Positions 8,926 to 16,431 of a stretch of 64,000 nt of DNA are shown piece by piece. Under the pieces are notes generated by a model that had not been told where the DNA came from, made no database searches, and saw nothing but the letters and a program-made list of their open reading frames with translations. This stretch comes from Pirellulaceae bacterium. Lineage in GTDB: Bacteria > Planctomycetota > Planctomycetia > Pirellulales > Pirellulaceae. The first letter of the stretch is position 1. The number at the start of each line of letters is the position of its first letter. The translations under genes were made by a program, and so were the position numbers. The stretch is taken from assembly GCA_024102795.1 (NCBI GenBank), contig JAGFJK010000421.1, positions 1-64,000 of the forward strand. The letters run 5' to 3'.

Positions 8926-10842
8926 CTAACGCTTGCTCATCGCCTGCGCCAGCTCGGTGGGAGTGATCTTGCCGTCCTGGTCCGCGTCGGCATGGCTGTA
9001 GTCCTGCGACATCTTGGACCACTCGGACTGGACCAGCACCCCGTCGCCATCCTCGTCGTATCGCCGGATATAGGACACAGCGTAACGGATGTAGCGCTCA
9101 TCAGGGCTCTCGCCGCCGGTGCTTGCGCTGGTGCTGACCGCGGACGTCGGCGCCGAGGATGAACTGGATGAACTGGTCGAGCCGGAAGAGCTGGTCGAGC
9201 CGGACCCCGACGCGGCCGGCACGCTTGCGGCCGCGACAACGGTGGAGGGTGGACTGCCACGCACGGCCCCGCGCTGCGTGGCCGTCATACACTCCAGCGG
9301 ATGGATAATGCCATCGCCGTTGAGATCGAATTGCCCGAAGTCCGCCACGTCGGCGGCACTCCAGGACGCTTTGAACTCGTGCATCGCCAACTGCCCATCG
9401 GCGTTGGCATCCAGGCTCTTAAACCATTCCGGGATGTCGCTGGGCAACCGATCGATGGCCGAAGCCACATCATAGGCCACGTGGTCCTTGGCCGACTTGC
9501 CCACGATGCGGAGGCTGCTGCCGGGCGATGCGCTGTCATTACCTCGGTCGGATCCATCCCGGCTGTCGTCCCCTCGTGACCGATCACGATCTCCATCGCC
9601 ACCACCGAACCAGCGACCGCGATCACCTTCACCAAAACGGCCCCGGTCGCCACCGAACCCCGGTCCACCGCCAAAGCCAGGTCCGCCACCGAAGCTGGGC
9701 CCGCCACCGAAGCTGGGCCCACCACCGAAGCTGGGCCCACCGCCGAAGCTGGGCCCACCGCCTCGGTCGCCACCCCCTCGATCACTGCCGCCCCGGTCGC
9801 CCCGGTCGCCCCCGCCACCCCGGTCGCTGTTGCCGCTCAGGTAGCGTTCCTTGAGCCAATCGGTGATTTCACTGCGGCTGATCCGACCGTTACGATTCTT
9901 GTCGGCCGCCGAAGGATCCGAGCGAAAACTGCTCCACTCGTCCCGTTCGAACTCTCCATTGCGGTTGCGATCGTAGCGCTCGTATACACTCCGCAGCAGC
10001 GCGTCCAAACGCGGGTCGCCGCTGGAGGCGGTGGAAGACGACGAGCTGCCGCTGGAACGGCTGGAAGACGAGCTGGACCCGGAGGAGGAACGCGAGCTGG
10101 AACTGGTCGATGAGGTCCGGCCGCCGGAAGATGAAGAACTCGAATCGCCCCCTTCACGCTCCACGCGCCGCATGGCGTAGCGGAGTGCCAGTTCGGTCCG
10201 CGACAACTTGCCATCGCCGTTGCGATCCTGCCTCGTCGGGTCGTCCCGCCAACGGCCGCGCGAGATTTCCTCCTTGTCCAGAAAACCGTCCTTGTTCCCG
10301 TCGTTGCGGGCCAGTGACTGATCCGCCTCGCGATAGTCGGCCTCGGTAATCTTGACCGCAAACTGCTCGGCGCCCGAGCCGAATCCGGGTATCGGCGCGA
10401 ATTCCTCCACCACGCCAAACCCTGGCACCAACGGCTCGATCGCCGCACTGGCCCCCGAACCACCTGAGGAGCGAGAATCGCGGCCGCCTGAATCCCGATC
10501 CCGATCCCGATCCCGGCTGCCGCCCGAATCGTCCCGGCGCATCCGCTCAAACGCCTCGTTGATGCGGCTCAGAGGAATCGGCCGATTCAGATCCATTCCC
10601 GGCACCCGCTCGGCCATCCGCTCCAGAAAGAAACGAGCCCTCCCCTGCATCTCGTCCGGCTCCAGTACACCGTTGCCGTTGGCGTCCATGCGGCTGATGA
10701 AACCGCTCGGGTCGAAGCCGCCGCCAGGAGGCCCGCCAAAGGAAGGACCCTGGGCCAGGAGTTGGGAAGTGGCCAGACTGCAGGCCAGACCCATCAGGCA
10801 ACCCGCGGCCAGCGACCGCACACCAATCTGGGGGTCGAACAT
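8926..10842 (-). CDS. Secreted multi-EF-hand protein with glycine-rich repeat
   Basis: A 638-residue exported protein beginning MFDPQIGVRSLAAGCLMGLACSLA with a signal peptide ending near LLAQG. It carries nine EF-hand-like loops, including DANGNGVLEPDE, DGNKDGFLDKEE, DRNGDGKLSRTE, DRNRNGEFERDE, DKNRNGRISRSE, DANADGQLAMHE, DLNGDGIIHPLE, DEDGDGVLVQSE and DADQDGKITPTE. Between them lie a serine-rich tract (about residues 230-270) and a low-complexity Gly/Asp/Arg region with about six GGGPSFGG-type repeats. It probably binds many Ca ions outside the cytoplasm. The ATG at 10842 fits the signal peptide; the frame is open upstream. Four bases separate it from the FG-GAP lipoprotein gene. Similar EF-hand proteins are common in planctomycetes but have no assigned function. 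Confidence 0.85.
   Translation of the reverse strand: MFDPQIGVRSLAAGCLMGLACSLATSQLLAQGPSFGGPPGGGFDPSGFISRMDANGNGVLEPDEMQGRARFFLERMAERVPGMDLNRPIPLSRINEAFERMRRDDSGGSRDRDRDRDSGGRDSRSSGGSGASAAIEPLVPGFGVVEEFAPIPGFGSGAEQFAVKITEADYREADQSLARNDGNKDGFLDKEEISRGRWRDDPTRQDRNGDGKLSRTELALRYAMRRVEREGGDSSSSSSGGRTSSTSSSSRSSSGSSSSSSRSSGSSSSSTASSGDPRLDALLRSVYERYDRNRNGEFERDEWSSFRSDPSAADKNRNGRISRSEITDWLKERYLSGNSDRGGGGDRGDRGGSDRGGGDRGGGPSFGGGPSFGGGPSFGGGPSFGGGPGFGGGPGFGGDRGRFGEGDRGRWFGGGDGDRDRSRGDDSRDGSDRGNDSASPGSSLRIVGKSAKDHVAYDVASAIDRLPSDIPEWFKSLDANADGQLAMHEFKASWSAADVADFGQFDLNGDGIIHPLECMTATQRGAVRGSPPSTVVAAASVPAASGSGSTSSSGSTSSSSSSSAPTSAVSTSASTGGESPDERYIRYAVSYIRRYDEDGDGVLVQSEWSKMSQDYSHADADQDGKITPTELAQAMSKR
9654..9768. 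repeat. In-frame short tandem repeat encoding GGGPSFGG/GGGPGFGG units
   Basis: Tandem 18-bp units with the core agctgggcccaccaccga inside the EF-hand gene. They encode about six Gly-Pro-Ser-Phe-Gly-Gly blocks. The units differ by one or two bases, so copy number probably varies by slippage. Confidence 0.75.
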
Positions 10843-11119
10843 GACGATTTTCCCGTGCGAAGGTGACAGCGGGACGTGACGCCGGACAAGCCAGCTTCCG
10901 CCACTCCTCTGGCAGTATGGACGATTCTTGCTCGGCAGGCCAGTATTCTTTTCCGCACTTGGCCCGCGGAACGGCCCAGAAACCGCCGATGCCGTGTTCA
11001 ACCCGGCACGCGGCCGCCAGTTCCGGCCAGAGCCCCGCATCCGCCGGGCCGTCGCCTCGGGACGGGGCTGGGACCCGTTCTTGCTGACCGCCGGGGTTCC
11101 AGCTAGCGTCCAGCGGACC

Positions 11120-11575
11120 CTACTTCTGGCGGTATTCCTTCAGGTAGCCCTGAAACAACACCAGATGCTCCTCCTCGTCGGCCAGCAGGCGGACGCACAG
11201 GTCCTGAGTGACGTAGTCGTCACCCTCGGTCGCCCGGATGATCTTCCGATACTGAGCGATCGCTCCTTGTTCGGCCTCGATCACGGCTTCGATCACACCG
11301 GTCACGTCGGTCGATTCGGCTGGCGGTTGCCGCTGCCCGCCGAGTTTCACGTTCATCGAACCGGGCACCCGCCCGCCGAGCTGCTTGATGCGCTGTCCGA
11401 GCTGCTGGGCGTGCAGCAGTTCCTCGGTGACGTCGGCGGCCAGCGACTTCTTGATCTCCTCGGCCCGCACGCCATCCAGATTGATGCTGTTGGCCAGATA
11501 GTTCATGATGGTCTCCAGCTCCATGCTGTAAGACTCCGTAAGCAACTGGACGACTTCCTCGCGTGTGGCTGCCAT
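11120..11575 (-). CDS. Ferritin-like (bacterioferritin/DPS-like) four-helix protein
   Basis: A 151-residue protein starting MAATREEVVQLLTESYSMEL. Helix-borne carboxylate/histidine patterns suit a ferritin-like di-iron fold: E-x2-T-I-M-N-Y in helix 1, ADVTEELLHAQQLGQRI in helix 2, EAVIEAEQGAIAQYRKII in helix 3 and RLLADEEEHLVLFQGYL in helix 4 (EEEH is the typical E-x2-H pattern). It may store iron or detoxify peroxide in the cytoplasm. The ATG at 11575 matches the family N-terminus; the longer frame upstream has no plausible homology. It stands alone between minus- and plus-strand neighbours. Confidence 0.8.
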   Translation of the reverse strand: MAATREEVVQLLTESYSMELETIMNYLANSINLDGVRAEEIKKSLAADVTEELLHAQQLGQRIKQLGGRVPGSMNVKLGGQRQPPAESTDVTGVIEAVIEAEQGAIAQYRKIIRATEGDDYVTQDLCVRLLADEEEHLVLFQGYLKEYRQK

Positions 11576-11800
11576 AGTGACGATCCTTTCAAGCGAATAT
11601 CCGGGCGGGCCATTCTCCCACTTGAAGGGCGGAACAACCGCACCGGGGGAAGGTGGCACGATACGATTTGACGGGCGAACCAGCCGCGGCTGGCATGCCC
11701 TGAGATCGTAGGCCATGGGACCGGCCGCGACAAGCTCCGAGCAGGCCTGGGAAGCTCGTATCCCGTGATTGAGGCGTGACTTACCGACGGACCAATCGCC

Positions 11801-12967
11801 ATGGAGCTACTCCCCCAGTTCCTGTTTGCTGCCTGCCAGCGAGGCGCCGAGGGAGCGCTCAAGGCCGAACTGGCCCGGCGGCACCCCGAACTGCGGCTGG
11901 CCTTCTCCAGGCCTGGCTTTCTCACGCTCAAGCGGCCCGACGACTGGTCCGGCGGAGCTGACTTTCAGTTGCAGTCCGTGTTCGCCCGCTGTTCCGGCTA
12001 CTGCCTGGCCCGGGCCGAGGGGGCCCGGGTCGAGGAGCTGGCCGAGGCGTTCTGGGCGCGGGTCGGCGATCTGGCATTCAGCCGCCTGCACGTCTGGCAA
12101 CGCGATGCGGCGTTACCGGGCGAAGGCGGTTTTGAACCGGGCGTCAGCCGGCTGGCCGACGAGATTGGCCAACTGCTGGTGCGGACCCGCCCCAGGCTCG
12201 GCGAGGGCCCCCGGGCGGCGAACTTGCGGGCGGCGAACCTGCGAGCCAGGCCGGGGCAACGGGTGCTGGATTGCATCGTGGTCGAACCGGATCAGTGGTG
12301 GATCGGCTGGCACGTGGCCCGTTCCGTCCCCAGTTGCTGGCCGGGCGGGGTGCCGTCGGCGGCTGGCAAGGAGGCGCCAATCAGCCGGGCTTATCACAAG
12401 ATGCACGAGGCGCTGGCCTGGTCGCGTCTGCCGCTGGCCGCGGGCCAAAGGTGCGTCGAAATCGGCAGCGCGCCGGGCGGATCCTGCGAGGCACTGCTGG
12501 AACAAGGCCTGGAGGTGATCGGGATCGACCCGGCCGAAATGGACCCTCGCCTGCTGGCGCACCCCAACTTTCGCCACGTCCGGGCCCGGGCCGCGGACCT
12601 GAAGCGGCGCGAGTTCCAGAACGTGCAGTGGCTGATGGCCGACAGCAATGTGGCGCCCCAGCACACGCTGGACACGGTCGAAGCGATCGTAACGCATCGG
12701 CGAGTGCATATTCGCGGACTGCTGCTGACGCTGAAGCTGCCCGACTGGCGGCTGGCCGACCAATTGGACGCGTACCTGGAACGAGTGCGGAGCTGGGGGT
12801 ATCGCTACGTGCGCGCCCGCCAACTGGCGTTCAATCGCCAGGAAGTCTGCGTGCTGGCCCTGCGGCGGCCGAGCCTGCGGCGGGTGCGCGTCCTGAAAGC
12901 TACTCACCGGCTCCCAGGACCACCGGAACCTCCACTTGCCGGCCATCTCGAACAACCGTCACCTTGA
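11801..12967 (+). CDS. RlmM-like SAM-dependent rRNA 2'-O-methyltransferase
   Basis: A 388-residue protein. The first ~170 residues resemble the THUMP-like N-terminal region of RlmM (FAACQRGAEGALKAELARR ... FSRPGFLTLK), and the C-terminal half is an FtsJ-type Rossmann methyltransferase with SAM-binding motif CVEIGSAPGGSCEALLEQG and GIDPAEMDP. The later WLMADSN and LLTLKLPDW stretches fit the catalytic K-D-K-E layout of FtsJ enzymes. E. coli RlmM methylates C2498 of 23S rRNA; that substrate is only inferred here. The start is the ATG at 11801. Its last 68 bases overlap the 3' end of the HtrA-like gene on the other strand. Confidence 0.75.
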   Translation: MELLPQFLFAACQRGAEGALKAELARRHPELRLAFSRPGFLTLKRPDDWSGGADFQLQSVFARCSGYCLARAEGARVEELAEAFWARVGDLAFSRLHVWQRDAALPGEGGFEPGVSRLADEIGQLLVRTRPRLGEGPRAANLRAANLRARPGQRVLDCIVVEPDQWWIGWHVARSVPSCWPGGVPSAAGKEAPISRAYHKMHEALAWSRLPLAAGQRCVEIGSAPGGSCEALLEQGLEVIGIDPAEMDPRLLAHPNFRHVRARAADLKRREFQNVQWLMADSNVAPQHTLDTVEAIVTHRRVHIRGLLLTLKLPDWRLADQLDAYLERVRSWGYRYVRARQLAFNRQEVCVLALRRPSLRRVRVLKATHRLPGPPEPPLAGHLEQPSP

Positions 12968-14036
12968 TCGTCTCGCCAGGCTGCTTGTGCTCGACCACTT
13001 CCAGCAGGTCGTCGGCCGACTTGATCCGCTGACCGTCCAGGGCAACCAGCAAGTCGGCCTGGCTATGGTCGATGTAGATCTCCTCCTGCACGAAGGGCCC
13101 CCGGCGGTTGGTTTGCCGCACGACCCGAAAGCCCTGTAGGCCAGCTCTTTCCGCCGGTCCGCCGGGCGACAGCGTGGCGATCACCAGCCCCTGGTCCGTC
13201 TGGTAAACCCGCGTGATCCCCAGGTCGGCCCGGATGACGCGGCCGTTCTGCAACAGTTGCGGCACGACGCGCTTGATGGTGTTCACCGGGATCGCGAACC
13301 CCACGCCCGTGTTCTCGCCCGTGCTGCTGGCGATCGCTGTGTTCATCCCGATCAGTCGCCCGCGGCTGTCCAGTAGCGGGCCGCCGGAGTTGCCGCGATT
13401 CAAGGCGGCGTCGATCTGGATGATCGACTTCATGGTCCGCCGGCTGCGGGACGGCAACGTGCGGTTCAGGCTGGAAATGATCCCCACGGTCAATGTCCGT
13501 TCCAGGCCAAACGGATTGCCGATGGCGTAAATTTTCTGGCCGACCCGCAGGCGGCTGGAGTCGCCCTGGACGACCGGATGCAGCATCTCCAGCGGCGCGT
13601 CGATGCGGAGCACCGCGATGTCGTTGGCCGGGTCCTGCCCGACCACGCCCGCGGAAAACGCCTGGCCGTTGTACAACAGCACGCGGATCTCCCGGGCTCC
13701 CTCCACCACGTGGTAGTTGGTCAGAATGTGGCCCTGAGCGTCCAGGATCGACCCGGACCCCGAACCCAGGCTGGGAGCTTCCAGGAAGAACATCGCATCC
13801 GGCCGGGCACTCTGCGTCGTGATGTGCACGACGCTGCGATTGACCTGCTCGTACACCGAGATGTTGATCCGCTCCTCGGCAGTGAACTCCGTCTGGGCGG
13901 CCACGCCGCCAGCGCTGGCGGCAGGCCGCGGATCGTCGGCCACGGCGGGCGAATCGGTTCCGCCGCGCACGAAGAGGACCGCTAGAGTCGCCGCGAACAG
14001 GGCCGAGATCAAGCAAGGCAGCAGGCAGTTTTTCAT
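12900..14036 (-). CDS. HtrA/DegP-type serine protease with one PDZ domain
   Basis: A 378-residue trypsin-like protease. An N-terminal hydrophobic segment (MKNCLLPCLISALFAATLAVLF) acts as signal peptide or anchor. The catalytic triad is visible as H109 (LTNYHVVEGA), D139 (ANDIAVLRID) and S217 (GNSGGPLLD). One C-terminal PDZ domain follows from about residue 280 (LVIATLSPGGPAERAGL ... DLLVALDGQRIKS). Likely a periplasmic quality-control protease, short like DegS or HhoA rather than DegP with two PDZ domains. The ATG at 14036 directly precedes the signal sequence. The 3' end overlaps the convergent methyltransferase gene by 68 bases. Confidence 0.9.
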   Translation of the reverse strand: MKNCLLPCLISALFAATLAVLFVRGGTDSPAVADDPRPAASAGGVAAQTEFTAEERINISVYEQVNRSVVHITTQSARPDAMFFLEAPSLGSGSGSILDAQGHILTNYHVVEGAREIRVLLYNGQAFSAGVVGQDPANDIAVLRIDAPLEMLHPVVQGDSSRLRVGQKIYAIGNPFGLERTLTVGIISSLNRTLPSRSRRTMKSIIQIDAALNRGNSGGPLLDSRGRLIGMNTAIASSTGENTGVGFAIPVNTIKRVVPQLLQNGRVIRADLGITRVYQTDQGLVIATLSPGGPAERAGLQGFRVVRQTNRRGPFVQEEIYIDHSQADLLVALDGQRIKSADDLLEVVEHKQPGETIKVTVVRDGRQVEVPVVLGAGE

Positions 14037-14132
14037 GGCTTTGTTCTCCCGCGAGTTACGTCAGCCTCTCTGGCGAGCTGGAAAAAAGGCCCGGATCGCC
14101 CCCATCTTCCCCCCGGCCAACCGTGGACCGCT

Positions 14133-16037
14133 TCAAAATGGCCAGACCCACGGGATCAGCACCAGGGAGGTCGCTGTGACCACCATCGCCAAGGGCAAAC
14201 CGCACCGCACGTAGTCCAGCGGCCGATAGCCGCCCGGCCCCATGACCATCAGATTCGATTGATAACCGATCGGGGTCATGAACGGCAGCGATGCCGACAG
14301 CGCGATGGCCATGATGAAGGGCCGCGGATTGTATCCCCCCTCCCAAGCCACTTCAATGGCGAAGGGGATCAACATGGCGGCCACTGCATTGTTGGTAATC
14401 ATCTCGGTAAACGCCATCCCCAACAGATAGATCACAATCAGCAGCAGATACGGTCGATCCCCGACTTGCGCCACCAGCGAGGTGGCAATCGCCCGGGCCG
14501 CTCCGCTTTGAGTCAAGGCGACTCCCAGCCCCAGCGCCGCCGCAATTGTCACCAGCGTCTGCAGGTCCAGCGCCTGCCGGGCATCGGCCACCCGCACGCA
14601 GCGGGTCGCGACCATCAGCACGGCCACGGCCAGAGCCGCGATCGCCGGCGACGCCCAGCCCCCCAGAGTCTGCTCCCAGCAACTGCTGGCGACCAACCAG
14701 AGGATCAGGCCCCCGGCCAAGGCGGCCGCCAGCCACAGCTTGTCGTGCCTCCGGGGTGCGGTTCCCTCCACCGGACTGACCAGGTAGAAGTCGCGGCTGT
14801 TGCGGAAGTTACTGACAAATTCGTCCCGCGTCTGCAACAGCAGCGTATCGCCGGGCTCCAGCCGGATGTTGCCGATCTTGTTGGTCAGCCGCACGCCGTT
14901 ACGATGCACGGCCACCACCGCCGCGTTGTAAAGCTGCCGGAAGTTTCCGTCCCGGACCGTGTTGCCAATCAGCGGCGAGGTGCGCGAGAGCACCACTTCG
15001 GTCAAGTGCCGCTGCTGCCGGTGCCGCGGATGAAACTCGTACGTCATGTCGGCCGCCGGAACCAGGCCCGGGATTTTTTCCAGGTCCACAATCGTGCTCA
15101 CCACACCCGTGAACACCAGGCGATCGCCGCTGTGAATCACGTCGTGAGGCGTGACCGGAGTCAGAATGTCCCCCTCCCGATCAATCTCGATCAGGAACAG
15201 GCCCGGCAGTTGCCGCAGGCCAGCCCGCTCCACCGTGCTGCCAATCAGCGGACATTCGGGCTGCACCAGCATCTCCACCAGGTACTCGCGACGCTGCTCA
15301 CCCAACTGCTCGACGATGTCCGTCCGATCCGGCAAGAGACGGTAGCCAAACACCAGCAGGAACGTCGCTCCGGCCAGCGCACAGGGCAGCCCGACCGCAC
15401 CCAGTTCGAACAGACTCATGGGTGCCACGTCGAGGGCGAACGCGGCCGCTCGCGCCGCCTGCTCGGCAGACGACTCGCCCCCCGCCGCCAGCTCTTGCGC
15501 CTCCGCCAGCCGCTGCTGCTGCGTGTCCCGCAGAATGCCGTTCACCACCAAGGTCGTGCTGGTCCCGATCAACGTGCAAACGCCGCCCAGAATCGTCAAA
15601 TAGCTGAGCGGAATCAGCAACTTGGAGGGCGAAACCTGCCGCCGGCGGCACCAGTCCACAACCACCGGCATCATCATCGCCACCAACGCCGTGTTCAACA
15701 GAAACGCCGACGACGCCACCAACACCGGGGCCAGCCGCAGCAAGGCGCCATGCGCCGAGTGAGCCGTGCCCAGCAGCCGACTGCCAACCCAGTCCAGAAC
15801 GCCAGCCGATCGCAGACCGGCCGCCACCATCAGCAGACCGGCCACGGTTAACATGGCCGGGTTGGAGAATCCGGACAATGCCTGCTGAGGCGTGACGACG
15901 CCCGTCAGAGCCAACACCACCAGCCCCGAGACAAACAGCAAATCGGTCGGCACCCCCCGGCGAACCTGCAAGGCCACGAAGATCAGCAGGGTAACTGCCA
16001 CCGCCAGCCAGGGGTGAAGAAACTGTGGAATTTCCAT
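14133..16037 (-). CDS. SLC13-family (DASS) transporter with two RCK_C domains
   Basis: A 634-residue membrane protein. N-terminal helices (WLAVAVTLLIFVALQ, LLFVSGLVVLALTGVV) lead into the SLC13 core (LSGFSNPAMLTVAGLLMVAAGL; SPSKLLIPLSYLTILGGVCTLIGTS). In the middle, about residues 200-390, two TrkA-C/RCK_C-type regulatory domains can be seen (LVEMLVQPECPLIGSTVERAGL and LTEVVLSRTSPLIGNTVRDG). The C-terminal half repeats the transporter fold (ALGLGVALTQSGAARAIA; FTEMITNNAVAAMLIPFA; PFMTPIGYQSNLMVMGPGGY). Probable Na-coupled anion uptake (dicarboxylate or sulfate); substrate unknown. ATG at 16037 is preferred; a TTG at 16055 is the alternative. Confidence 0.85.
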   Translation of the reverse strand: MEIPQFLHPWLAVAVTLLIFVALQVRRGVPTDLLFVSGLVVLALTGVVTPQQALSGFSNPAMLTVAGLLMVAAGLRSAGVLDWVGSRLLGTAHSAHGALLRLAPVLVASSAFLLNTALVAMMMPVVVDWCRRRQVSPSKLLIPLSYLTILGGVCTLIGTSTTLVVNGILRDTQQQRLAEAQELAAGGESSAEQAARAAAFALDVAPMSLFELGAVGLPCALAGATFLLVFGYRLLPDRTDIVEQLGEQRREYLVEMLVQPECPLIGSTVERAGLRQLPGLFLIEIDREGDILTPVTPHDVIHSGDRLVFTGVVSTIVDLEKIPGLVPAADMTYEFHPRHRQQRHLTEVVLSRTSPLIGNTVRDGNFRQLYNAAVVAVHRNGVRLTNKIGNIRLEPGDTLLLQTRDEFVSNFRNSRDFYLVSPVEGTAPRRHDKLWLAAALAGGLILWLVASSCWEQTLGGWASPAIAALAVAVLMVATRCVRVADARQALDLQTLVTIAAALGLGVALTQSGAARAIATSLVAQVGDRPYLLLIVIYLLGMAFTEMITNNAVAAMLIPFAIEVAWEGGYNPRPFIMAIALSASLPFMTPIGYQSNLMVMGPGGYRPLDYVRCGLPLAMVVTATSLVLIPWVWPF

Positions 16038-16431
16038 AACACCATCTTGTCTCAAGAGTTAACACAACATAACTAAGTTGATTCTTTTAGTGATATATCT
16101 GCCCCAATATAAAATCGGCACGGGGCGGCTGCAAGGGCGGAATCGAAAGCTTGCAATCCGCATCGCTGTCATCCGTGTCACGGTTCGACTGTTCGGCACG
16201 ATTTGACTGTTTTGACTGAACGATCGAATTCCCCCGCCTTGCTCATGGAGCGTAAAGTAAACGCCGATTGCCTAATGCCCCCAAAACACAGGCTCCGATA
16301 CCAAACATCGACAAAGACTAATACGTCACGCGCTGCACCTGCCTCACCAACCCCCCCCGCAGCGCGTCCCACCCGGTGGCCGGACCCCACCCAATCATCG
16401 CGATACCGTACCGTCAGGAGGATGTACTGAA
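16038..16431. other. AT-richer divergent intergenic region
   Basis: About 390 bases between divergent genes. Positions 16056-16120 are notably AT-rich compared with the rest of the window (taactaagttgattctttta, atatatctg, aatataaaat) and are the likely promoter zone for one or both genes, though no convincing -35/-10 pair was fixed. Direct repeats of tttgactg occur near 16202-16219. A strong ribosome binding site, caggaggatgt, precedes the ATG at 16432. Confidence 0.4.

Noticed and set aside
14259-15851. A 530-residue plus-strand ORF opposite the SLC13 transporter
   Set aside because: Gln/Arg/His-rich, no motifs; shadow of a well-supported membrane protein gene.
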